The notes under the pieces were generated by a model that saw nothing but the letters and a program-made list of their open reading frames with translations, searched no databases and was not told the origin of the DNA. Position numbers and translations under genes: made by a program. A stretch of 64,000 nt of DNA from Candidatus Marithrix sp. Canyon 246. GTDB lineage: Bacteria > Pseudomonadota > Gammaproteobacteria > Beggiatoales > Beggiatoaceae. Shown piece by piece: positions 56,420 to 64,000 of this stretch (the first letter of the stretch is position 1; every line of letters starts with the position of its first letter). The stretch covers positions 35,856 through 99,855 of the forward strand of contig NZ_MCBX01000008.1 in NCBI RefSeq assembly GCF_001723685.1, given 5' to 3'.

Positions 56420-56627
56420 TGTACCTTCTATTAAGAATATCAAAATTTATGAAGTTTTGTCAGAAAAAAAAGTTACAGTGGATTCTCATTATAATTAGAA
56501 TATCATTAAAAAAGTAATCATTTTTTTAATAAAAAATTACTTATGGTAATGCTTTCATCAGAATATTTTTGGCTAGCTGTTTTCTGAATTTCTCCATGAT
56601 TGGGATAACAGTCAGCGTAACAAACAT

Positions 56628-56660
56628 AGGGTATATAAGCGATAGCCTCATACACCCTTA
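56628..56660. repeat. GTATATAAGCGATAG palindrome (repeat family B, copy 3)
   Basis: GGGTATATAAGCGATAGCCT then CATACACCCTTAC is the inverted relative of 55007-55036. The two bracket the unknown operon 55049-56419. Confidence 0.6.
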
Positions 56661-56674
56661 CAAGCTATGAGCGA

Positions 56675-57073
56675 TTAAGTAGTCATATCTAGTAATCTTA
56701 TCCCTTCAATTCTGGAGAAATGCTTTGTATTTAAAGTTGCAATACTTAAATTATGAAATTTCGCAGTGGCTGCAATAAATATATCTCTATATTCTATTAT
56801 TTGATTTCTTTTCTTCAGATTCTGAAAAATTGAAGCCGCAATTTCAGCAATTTCATCATCTACAGGAATAGATTCTATCCATTTTCTTATTTTTGTTATA
56901 TCTTCAATATGTTTATCAGTTTTGGCACCTGATAATAGTTCAAATGTAGTAATTGAAGATATAAAACAAACATGTTGTTCTTTGAGTTTCCATAAGTAAG
57001 ATTTCTGCTTTTTATCTTTCCTTAGAAACTCTATAATAATAGATGTGTCTATTAAAATTCTTCTATTGTCCAT
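56675..57073 (-). CDS. VapC-family PIN-domain toxin
   Basis: 132 residues. The PIN acidic residues are Asp9 in ILIDTSIIIEFLR, Glu in TTFELLSGAK and Asp in EYRDIFIAATAKFHNL, followed by IATLNTKHFSRIEGI. It is a predicted tRNA or mRNA endonuclease. It overlaps its antitoxin by 22 bases and is intact. It belongs to the cargo between the two copies of the preP-helicase region. Confidence 0.88.
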   Translation of the reverse strand: MDNRRILIDTSIIIEFLRKDKKQKSYLWKLKEQHVCFISSITTFELLSGAKTDKHIEDITKIRKWIESIPVDDEIAEIAASIFQNLKKRNQIIEYRDIFIAATAKFHNLSIATLNTKHFSRIEGIRLLDMTT

Positions 57074-57276
57074 GATTTTATTCTGAGTTCTTCTTCAGTA
57101 ATATCCCACTGGGAAATTGATAAAAAATCTTTTTTCCATTCATTGTTATCATCTACTGATTGCATTTTCTTATAAGGAATAATTAAAATCTCAACTTGTT
57201 TGGCATAAAAGCTTTCAGGTAAGTCAATAGTTATTTGATTTCCTGTAACTTTTCTTAATTCTCTTACTAGCTGCAT
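57052..57276 (-). CDS. VapB-like antitoxin
   Basis: The start at 57276 (MQLVRELRKVTGNQITIDLP) is preferred; the open frame to 57333 runs into the protease gene end. 74 residues. An N-terminal strand-rich DNA-binding-like part is followed by VEILIIPYKK and an acidic, toxin-binding tail (DNNEWKKDFLSISQWDITEE). The pairing with the PIN toxin is by overlap. Confidence 0.75.
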   Translation of the reverse strand: MQLVRELRKVTGNQITIDLPESFYAKQVEILIIPYKKMQSVDDNNEWKKDFLSISQWDITEEELRIKSWTIEEF

Positions 57277-57301
57277 AGTAACACCATTATTAATTATCTT
57301 A

Positions 57302-58799
57302 TTACAAAACCCTTTGCTCAAATCCCAACTCACTCAATCCATCCAATGTTTTACTATCTGTCAATACAGCAATATTCGCATTTTCAGTTTGTAAGTATTT
57401 TGTTGCTATTCTTTGTAAGTCTTGTATTGTTACTTGTAAGACTCGTTGGCGGAATTCGCGTCGTTGTTCTGGAGTTCTGCCGTGTAGTTGGTTGAAAAAT
57501 GCTCCTATTGCTTCGCCTGCTGGGGAGCCGGGGCGATCTATTCTGGCTATTATACTTAATATCGCTTCTTCTAGTTGGCTTTCTTTATGTGGATTTTCTT
57601 GTAGCCAATTTAAGCTTTCGTCAAAGTCTGCTAGGGTTTCTGTTAGTCTTGGATCGCGGTATGAGTAGAATCTAAAGCTGCCGGTGCTGCCATCATAACT
57701 GGCTCCGCCTCCATATGCTCCGCCTTGTTCGCGTACTGTTCGGTGTAAGTAACCATTGCCTAAAAATTGTCCAAGTACTGTGAAAACAGCGGCATCAAAA
57801 TCATTTGGTGCTACTGTTGGGTATGCTTTGGAGCAAAAATTTACTTGGGTATTAGTTGTCCAAGCTTGTTTTATTTGTTCATTTACAGCCGCTGGTTTGA
57901 ATTTTTTGATTTCTGTATATTGTTGATCTTGCCAATTTAATGTTTGTTCTGCTTCACTTACAGTTAATAGTTGACGCGGTGCTTGTAATAATTGGTCGCG
58001 AATTCGAGCTAATTTTGCAGCAAATTTTTCAACTTCTAGGTTTTTATCTAGTTGTTTTAGTTTCTGTATTCCTTCTAAGCCATGCCATTGTTCGGATAAT
58101 TTGCCAACTGGGCTGAAGCCGCTACTTGAGGCTGTCATTACTAGTTGATGCCCTCTTGAGGTGACGCTATTTTCTGTTTCTACTCTAAATTGAGAAATTA
58201 ATTCGCGTAATCTTGGTAATTCGTCGAAGCGAGCTTGTTCTAATGTTTGGCGTAATAATTCGGATAGTTTGTCTTGATTGCGTACTAAGGCTTTGCCAGA
58301 TATACTAAAAAAGCTTTGTACTTGTTGCACATCATTGATGTTGCCGCGAATTGATAAGCTGGCACCTATGCCTCCGGTTACTGCTGCTTGTAATGCCGCT
58401 GTTTGTCGATAATCTTGATCTCCTACACCTACTTCGGTAAGTATGTCACAAAATAGGGGTAATATTTCTAATAATTCTGGTTCAAATTCTGGTAAATCTA
58501 TGACAATTTTTTGATAAATCATACCATTGGTGCCGCTGGCAAACCATGTGCTTGGTAAATTGCCTATGGTTTTAAAGTCGCCGCTGGGAATTTTTAAGTC
58601 ATCTGCGATGTCTTCTAAACCTACTTTTGGTAAGATTTATGGATCATCTTCTTGTTGTTGACGCGCTTGTAAAGCCGCTGCTTGTTCAATGACTTGGGCT
58701 TTTTGTTCTTCAGTCATTTTGGCTTTTATGGCTGCTAATTTTGCTGTTTCTTCAGCAATTTCTTTAGCGGCTAACTCGGCATCTGGTGCCATTACTACG
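57302..58799 (-). pseudogene. M16C presequence-protease (PreP-like) fragment, copy A
   Basis: The C-terminal half is long and open. From 58799 it reads MAPDAELAAKEIAEETAKLA, then AALQARQQQEDDP and TAA (58637-58639). It continues in frame as ILPKVGLEDIADDLKIPSGD and, from MIYQKIVIDLPEFEPELLEI (58522), 406 residues to 57302. The latter include REQGGAYGGGASYDGSTGSF and YSYRDPRLTETLADFDESLN of the M16 C-terminal domain. Both copies share the same TAA. The N-terminal zinc domain is absent. Bases 58800-58921 hold a short unassignable frame (SNLFESYRASSDYIKNLCEA) and AT-rich DNA. Confidence 0.8.
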
Positions 58800-58921
58800 C
58801 TTCACACAGGTTTTTAATGTAATCACTGCTGGCACGGTATGATTCAAATAAATTTGACGACAAATTATTTTCTCCAAGCTTGTCATTATTACTAAACTAA
58901 AATTATTAGATCAACATATAT

Positions 58922-58960
58922 AGTATAATATAGTTATCAACTTTGTGAATTCCAAGCTAA
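58922..58960. repeat. Direct repeat of the preP-helicase intergenic region (partner 54398-54437)
   Basis: This is the copy A counterpart of the repeat at 54398. After it, copy A goes straight to the helicase start, whereas copy B still has the UvrD remnant. The UvrD-like gene has thus been deleted cleanly here. Confidence 0.8.
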
Positions 58961-58977
58961 TTATTAATTTAATAACC

Positions 58978-61900
58978 ATGCCTGACATAATCGACAACCA
59001 AACCCAAACCCAAACCCTCACTGATCACGTTTGCCAAATTTTACCGCAAACCGAATCAGTAAAATTTGCCGTAGGCTATTTTTTTGTTAATGGCTTGCAA
59101 GAACTTAAACAACACTTTACTCATGTAGATAAAATCCAATTGTTGATAGGCAATCAAACTAATCAACAAACCATTGATGCCTTGATGCAACAAGAACTAC
59201 AGCCGGAACGAGTAAAAAAAATCATTGCTAAACGTCAAACACCTAGAGAAAAACAACGTATTGCCACTGAAACTCAAGCTAAAATCCGAGCCGCTTTAGC
59301 GGTTCCGCCTTTGACTGATAGTAGCGAAAATCTGTTTGAACTTATTCAACAATGGCTCAATAGCGGTAAATTAGAAGTCCGTGTTTATACTAAGGAAAAA
59401 TTTCACGCTAAGGCATATTTATTTAGCTATAAAAAAGAATTTTATGAAAAAGGCATTGGTATTGTTGGTTCTAGTAATCTTACCGTATCCGGCTTAAAAA
59501 ACAATACTGAACTCAATGTATTAGTGCATGGTAATGATAATTTTACCCAATTAAATCAATGGTTTGATAATTTATGGAGGGATGCACTACCCTTTAGCAA
59601 AGCATTAATGCAGGAAATTCAAAGCAGTTGGGCTAGTAAAATTTATACTCCGTGGGATATTTATTTAAAAACCTTATATACATTGGTTGAAGAGCGTTTG
59701 GAATATGCTGAGAGTAATATTATTCATTGGGATAAAAAATTACCACAGCTAACTAAATTTCAACAAGTAGCTGTTGATCAAGGTTTAAAAATTTTACGCG
59801 ATCATCAAGGTGTATTTATTTCTGATGTGGTAGGATTGGGTAAAACCTTTATTGGTATTGGCTTATTAAAACATTTGCAGCGCACTGGATTGAAACGCCA
59901 AGTGATTATTTGCCCCAATGCCTTAGAAAAAGATTGGAGTGATAATACCAGTGAATATGAAGTTTTTGCTGATGTTGTACCCTTATCAAAGTTATCAAGA
60001 AACAATTCACCCTTACAAGAACGCTGGATACAAGATGCTGATGTAGTTTTAATTGATGAATCACACCATTTTCGTAATGCTAATTCACAACGTTATGAGG
60101 TGGTTGAAGAATTTTTACGGGGTAAAAAAGTAATTTTATTGACAGCTACACCTCGTAATAACAGTGCTTGGGATTTATATAATCAAATTCGCTTATTTCA
60201 AGATGATGCCACGCCTTCCTTGAATTTAGATACTTATGATAATTTAAAAAAGTATTTTCAAGCGGTGGATAAATTGGAACAAAAAGCTAGAGATGTTGAA
60301 ATAGCAGCAGATGAAAAAACTGTTTGCCTTAAGCAAGCACGGCATAAAATAGAACAGTTATTACAACAAGTGCTGATTCGTCGTCGCCGCAACCATATTA
60401 AAAAATATTATCCTGATGAAAAAATTAATGCTAAACCGATTGTATTTCCAACGCGCCAATTGCAGCGGCTAGATTATAATATTGATTACACCTATAATAA
60501 TCTTTATGATGATATTCGTCATCATATTGCCAAGCTTCATTATGCTCGTTATAGCATTGGGCTTTATGTCAAAGAAGATTTAAGAGGTGAAAAAAAATGG
60601 TCTAATTTAGCGCGTGCTGGGCGTTCTTTGCGGGGCATTATGCGCGTATTATTACTCAAACGGTTTGAATCTTCGGTGGTGGCTTTTCGTAATACTGTTA
60701 CCAAAATGTTGAAAATGCACCATTTATTTTTAAAAATGTTGCAACAAGGTTATATTGTTGCGGATGCCAAATTATTGGAAAAACTAGAAGATACTGATGG
60801 CAATTTAGATTTTGATTTGGTGCAAGATGGCAAATATTCTCAAGAGGATTTTTATCTTGAGGATTTAGAACGCGATTTACGGGCTGATATAACGCAATTG
60901 AGCGAAATTCTAAACATGGTAACTGAGATAATGCCAGAACAAGATGATAAATTACAAACCTTATTGCGCCAGCTACAACAAACACCATTAACTGCTGAAA
61001 AAGTAATTATTTTCACCCAATATAGTGATACCGCACGTTATTTGTATGAGCAAATTGAAGCTAATAATTCAGCCGTAATTGACAGCAAAACTAAAAATAA
61101 AATGCAATTATTACAGCTATTTTCACCTCGCTCGAATAACTATACACTGAAAAAGCATGAAACCGAACTCCGCCTGATCATTGCCACTGATGTTTTTTCT
61201 GAAGGTTTAAATTTGCAAGATGCCGCTGCTGTTATCAATTATGATTTGCATTGGAATCCGGTACGTCTAATTCAGCGCGTTGGGCGAATTGATCGAATCG
61301 GCTCTGAGCATGATATGATTTATATTTATAACTTTTTTCCCGAAACAGCCTTAGATGAAGGTTTAGGTTTACGCGAATTACTGCGGCGACGAATTCAAGA
61401 AATTCATGATACCATTGGCGAAGATGAACAAATTCTGGATGAAAAGGAACGTTTAAATCAAGCCGATATGTACAGCATTTACAACAATGAAGATACTAGC
61501 ACCGAAGATAAGGAAATTGGTTTTGATATTAATGAAGCTGAAATGCTAATTCGCAATCTGCGAGACAATGATAAGGCAACTTTTGAACGCATTCGCCAAT
61601 TACCTGATGGTATTCGTGCAGCAATGTCTTCGCATATCAATGGTACATTGGTTTTTTGCGGAGTGGAAAATTATTATAAACGACTATATTTATTGGATGA
61701 ATTTGACCAAGTGATTAGCTCTGATCCCTCTGAAATACTGCCTTTGTTACAGTGTGAAATTAATACACCAACTCATCCACTACCCCGCAAACACAACCAG
61801 CATGTTGAACAAGCACGGAGTTTGTTTAAACAACATCTTGATAAAATCATTTTAAGCAAGAAAAATCCAGAGCTAAGTGCCGAGCAACGTTATATTATAA

Positions 61901-62175
61901 CTCAATTTAACGAGTTACAAAGTGATTTATTAACTACTGAGAACCAAAAAAATCTAATCAACCACTTAATTAGTATTATTTCTCAACCATTACCATCTTA
62001 CGTGTTAATTAAATTACGTGTTATAAAACGAAATCAAGTAGCTGGTGCAGAATTAGTCGAGAAAATCGACTATTTAGTTTACCATTTTGAGTTAGAACAG
62101 CGGTTTGCAAATAAGCCCAAACATTCAACTTTTCCGCCAACTAAGATCTATTGTTCAGAGTCATTATGCCATTAG
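58978..62175 (+). CDS. PLD-nuclease/SNF2-type helicase fusion
   Basis: The start at 58978 (MPDIIDNQTQTQTLTDHVCQ) is preferred over an upstream frame. 1065 residues. A phospholipase D-like domain is first (EKFHAKAYLFSYKKEF and IVGSSNLTVSGLKNNTELNV, about residues 140-185). An SF2/SNF2 helicase follows: Walker A ISDVVGLGKTFIG (near 282), DEAH-type VLIDESHHFRN (near 358), ILLTATPRNNS (near 387), IATDVFSEGLNLQDAA, and motif VI QRVGRIDRIGSEHD (near 766). The architecture and the coupled methyltransferase point to a defence system of the restriction or DISARM-like kind. The gene is intact and overlaps the methyltransferase start by 10 bases. Confidence 0.88.
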   Translation: MPDIIDNQTQTQTLTDHVCQILPQTESVKFAVGYFFVNGLQELKQHFTHVDKIQLLIGNQTNQQTIDALMQQELQPERVKKIIAKRQTPREKQRIATETQAKIRAALAVPPLTDSSENLFELIQQWLNSGKLEVRVYTKEKFHAKAYLFSYKKEFYEKGIGIVGSSNLTVSGLKNNTELNVLVHGNDNFTQLNQWFDNLWRDALPFSKALMQEIQSSWASKIYTPWDIYLKTLYTLVEERLEYAESNIIHWDKKLPQLTKFQQVAVDQGLKILRDHQGVFISDVVGLGKTFIGIGLLKHLQRTGLKRQVIICPNALEKDWSDNTSEYEVFADVVPLSKLSRNNSPLQERWIQDADVVLIDESHHFRNANSQRYEVVEEFLRGKKVILLTATPRNNSAWDLYNQIRLFQDDATPSLNLDTYDNLKKYFQAVDKLEQKARDVEIAADEKTVCLKQARHKIEQLLQQVLIRRRRNHIKKYYPDEKINAKPIVFPTRQLQRLDYNIDYTYNNLYDDIRHHIAKLHYARYSIGLYVKEDLRGEKKWSNLARAGRSLRGIMRVLLLKRFESSVVAFRNTVTKMLKMHHLFLKMLQQGYIVADAKLLEKLEDTDGNLDFDLVQDGKYSQEDFYLEDLERDLRADITQLSEILNMVTEIMPEQDDKLQTLLRQLQQTPLTAEKVIIFTQYSDTARYLYEQIEANNSAVIDSKTKNKMQLLQLFSPRSNNYTLKKHETELRLIIATDVFSEGLNLQDAAAVINYDLHWNPVRLIQRVGRIDRIGSEHDMIYIYNFFPETALDEGLGLRELLRRRIQEIHDTIGEDEQILDEKERLNQADMYSIYNNEDTSTEDKEIGFDINEAEMLIRNLRDNDKATFERIRQLPDGIRAAMSSHINGTLVFCGVENYYKRLYLLDEFDQVISSDPSEILPLLQCEINTPTHPLPRKHNQHVEQARSLFKQHLDKIILSKKNPELSAEQRYIITQFNELQSDLLTTENQKNLINHLISIISQPLPSYVLIKLRVIKRNQVAGAELVEKIDYLVYHFELEQRFANKPKHSTFPPTKIYCSESLCH

Positions 62176-63893
62176 AAGCTCATCTCAAAAATCTCAAAAC
62201 CATTGAAGATTTACAAAATTTATTAATTGAAACCATAGGTTTTGAAGAAACTGATGAACGTGTTTTTTTTCCAGAAGAAAAACATGTATTAACCGAAGAA
62301 TATTCACAACCATTGAAATTGGCTGAATTATTTGATTTTTCAGTTTTAGTCTTACCAGTAAAGCGTCAATTATTGAAAACTCGGCAACGCGCTGCGATTG
62401 AGACTTTACAAAAACGTTATCCATTTGCCCTATATATTTTTGTGGACTTATCCCAGCAATTATGGCATTGGGTATTTCCAAAACCGGATCAAATAGCTCA
62501 TCAAAAAATCTTGCGTCGCATGGAAATTGGCGTTGACGAACGCTTGCATACGATTATTGAACGCTTGACGCAATTAAGTCAGGCTCTCTTAGAGTGTGAA
62601 AATACTGGTGAAGTTGTCGCTGCTGTTGATAAGGCATTTGATGTGGAGATGGTAAGTGAGCAATTTTTTCGAGCTTATCAACAACAGTATGAGAATTTTA
62701 AACAGCGTCTTCAAGTCGATAATAAAAATAAATCGTGGGTTTATGATGATAATAAATTATCCCGCTATGTGCAACTATTGTTAGGGCGCATCTTATTTTT
62801 ACATTTTCTCGAAAAAAAGACTTGGCTTAATCAAAATAATAATTTTATTAGGGATTTACAACTACCTTATGCCAAAAAAGAGCAGCAAGGCTTTTATCGT
62901 GAAGTGTTAAGACCCTTATTTTTTGAGGCTCTTAATCAGCCCGGGGATAAAAAAGCAATCAATGGACAAGAATATTTTATTCCGTTTCTTAATGGCGGTT
63001 TATTTGAAGCACGGGAAGAATTTGACGAAGCTGACTTAATTAATTGCCCCCATTTTGCTGATGAATTGTTCACCGAGTTGTTAAACATGCTCGGGCAGTA
63101 TAATTTTACCGTGGATGAATCGACACCACTGGATCAGATTGTGGGTATTGATCCAGAAATGTTAGGCAAAGTCTTAGAAAATTTGCTGGAAGCTGAGGTA
63201 CGTCATGCCAGCGGCACTTATTATACACCCCGTTCGATTGTGGCTTATATGTGTCGAGAAACTTTATATCGGCATTTATCTATTTCCCGTAACCAATTCA
63301 ATCAATTAGTTGACGCAGCCTCAACCGGTGACACCGCTCCATTGGAGCCAAAATTAGCTCAAGAGTTAAATAAACAACTTGATCAACTCAAGATACTTGA
63401 TCCAGCGGTTGGTTCTGGAGCATTTTTGCTAGGCATGTTACAAGAAATTTTGCTATTAAAAGAATCGCTGGCGCGTGTTGAAGCTGAAACTATACCACGC
63501 GCCACCCTGAAGCGGCATATTATTCATAATAGTTTGTATGCAGTAGATATTTCTTTTCCAGCCATTGAAATTGCGCGATTACGTTTATGGCTGGCATTAG
63601 TGGTAGATGAGGCTAAACCAGAACCGTTACCCAATTTGGATTATCACATCATTCGTGGTAATACCTTGCAAACGCTGTTTGATGGTAAACCGGTATTACC
63701 GGTTAAGACTGAAAATCAGCAAAAAGAGTTATTAGCAACTTCTAATCAAGCCCATACAAAAAAATTATTGCAAAATTTAGATGACTTATACGTTGCTAAC
63801 GGTGCAAAAAAATCTAAATTACGCCAACAAATCAAAGCACAATTAACCGCAATGGTTGAAGCGCATTGGGCAAGTCAACTACCCCTGAGCTAA
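62166..63893 (+). pseudogene. Eco57I-like adenine methyltransferase, cut short by an insertion
   Basis: The start at 62166 (MPLEAHLKNLKTIEDLQNLL) follows the helicase by overlap. 575 residues are present. GTYYTPRSIVAYMCRETLY (near 350) and the SAM motif ILDPAVGSGAFLLGML (near 410) are clear, and NSLYAVDISFPAIEIARLRL (near 455) follows. The catalytic NPPY motif, the target-recognition region and any C-terminus are absent. The frame ends in LPLS, where sequence like an IS200/IS605-type element end begins. It is therefore catalytically dead unless the gene resumes beyond the window. Confidence 0.8.
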
Positions 63894-64000
63894 AGACACA
63901 GGGGCTTGAATCGTGAGATTCGAGATAGGTCTTAGGACTAAATAGGTGATTAGGCTAAGTGTTAACTCACTACGTTGTTTAAGTTATGACACCCGTGGAT
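63871..64000 (-). mobile_element. Probable right end of an IS200/IS605-type (TnpB-carrying) element
   Basis: Read on the minus strand toward the methyltransferase, the sequence ends in GAATCTCACGATTC followed by AGCCCCTGTGTC and a CCCCTG...CAGGGG hairpin (about 63876-63900). This hairpin style closes many IS200/IS605 elements and the guide-RNA scaffold at the tnpB 3' end. No transposase ORF can be seen in the 100 remaining bases. The assignment is from pattern memory. Confidence 0.45.

Overview
The window is an AT-rich piece of a gammaproteobacterial chromosome. The core block ndk-rlmN-pilF-rodZ-ispG, the LPS heptosyltransferase, RluB, a YgfB-family protein and GyrA all point to Gammaproteobacteria. 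A fused triheme SoxXA indicates a thiosulfate/sulfur oxidiser. That gene, the abundance of small palindromic repeats, toxin-antitoxin scraps and broken genes, and the CHAT-associated helical module recall the large sulfur bacteria (Thiotrichales, Beggiatoaceae-like). The lineage is an inference; no rRNA is present to prove it.

Layout. 0-9.5 kb is a decaying accessory region. It holds a broken AAA-ATPase/nuclease gene, a NYN-domain gene, purB, and a ruined type III-B (Cmr) CRISPR effector operon in which only cmr4 is intact. A truncated RelE-type pair follows, and then a 300 bp palindromic element. 9.7-31.3 kb is healthy core: TRAP transporter permeases, ndk, rlmN, pilF, rodZ, ispG, a gamma-class carbonic anhydrase homologue, a FIST sensor, rluB, waaC, an SMR exporter, gyrA, soxXA, dapF and tadA. 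It ends with an anti-sigma/STAS pair leading into two sugar-transferase genes (surface polysaccharide). 31.6-32.9 kb is a UPF0175/DUF3368 toxin-antitoxin pair and gene debris. 33-36.7 kb is the B12-dependent methionine synthase metH. 36.7-39.6 kb is a cluster of four secreted or outer-membrane glycine-rich proteins. 39.7-53.5 kb is a late cobalamin-synthesis island (cobU, cobT, cobS, cobC, cobQ, cobD, cbiB, cobO). It is repeatedly interrupted by cargo: a YafQ-type pair, unknown genes, a protein resembling animal 'short-chain collagen C4', a type II restriction-modification pair and an AlbA/Schlafen-type gene. 53.5-64 kb carries a duplicated and broken M16C protease gene, a VapBC-like pair, an unknown operon, and a probable defence operon (vestigial UvrD-like helicase, PLD-SNF2 helicase, Eco57I-like methyltransferase). 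What looks like the end of an IS200/IS605-type element cuts the methyltransferase.

How it fits together. The cob genes feed metH with cobalamin. The STAS/anti-sigma pair probably controls polysaccharide priming. The glycine-rich cluster looks like a surface or matrix system in which a double beta-barrel with glycine-rich loops could hold small secreted glycine-rich proteins.

Two patterns cut across the window. First, accessory cargo sits between small, eroded direct copies of the neighbouring host genes (four separate sites), as if cargo arrives by tandem duplication and the redundant copies are then whittled down. Second, all the broken genes interrupted by a simple nonsense codon carry TAA. 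No CRISPR array, tRNA or rRNA gene was recognised.
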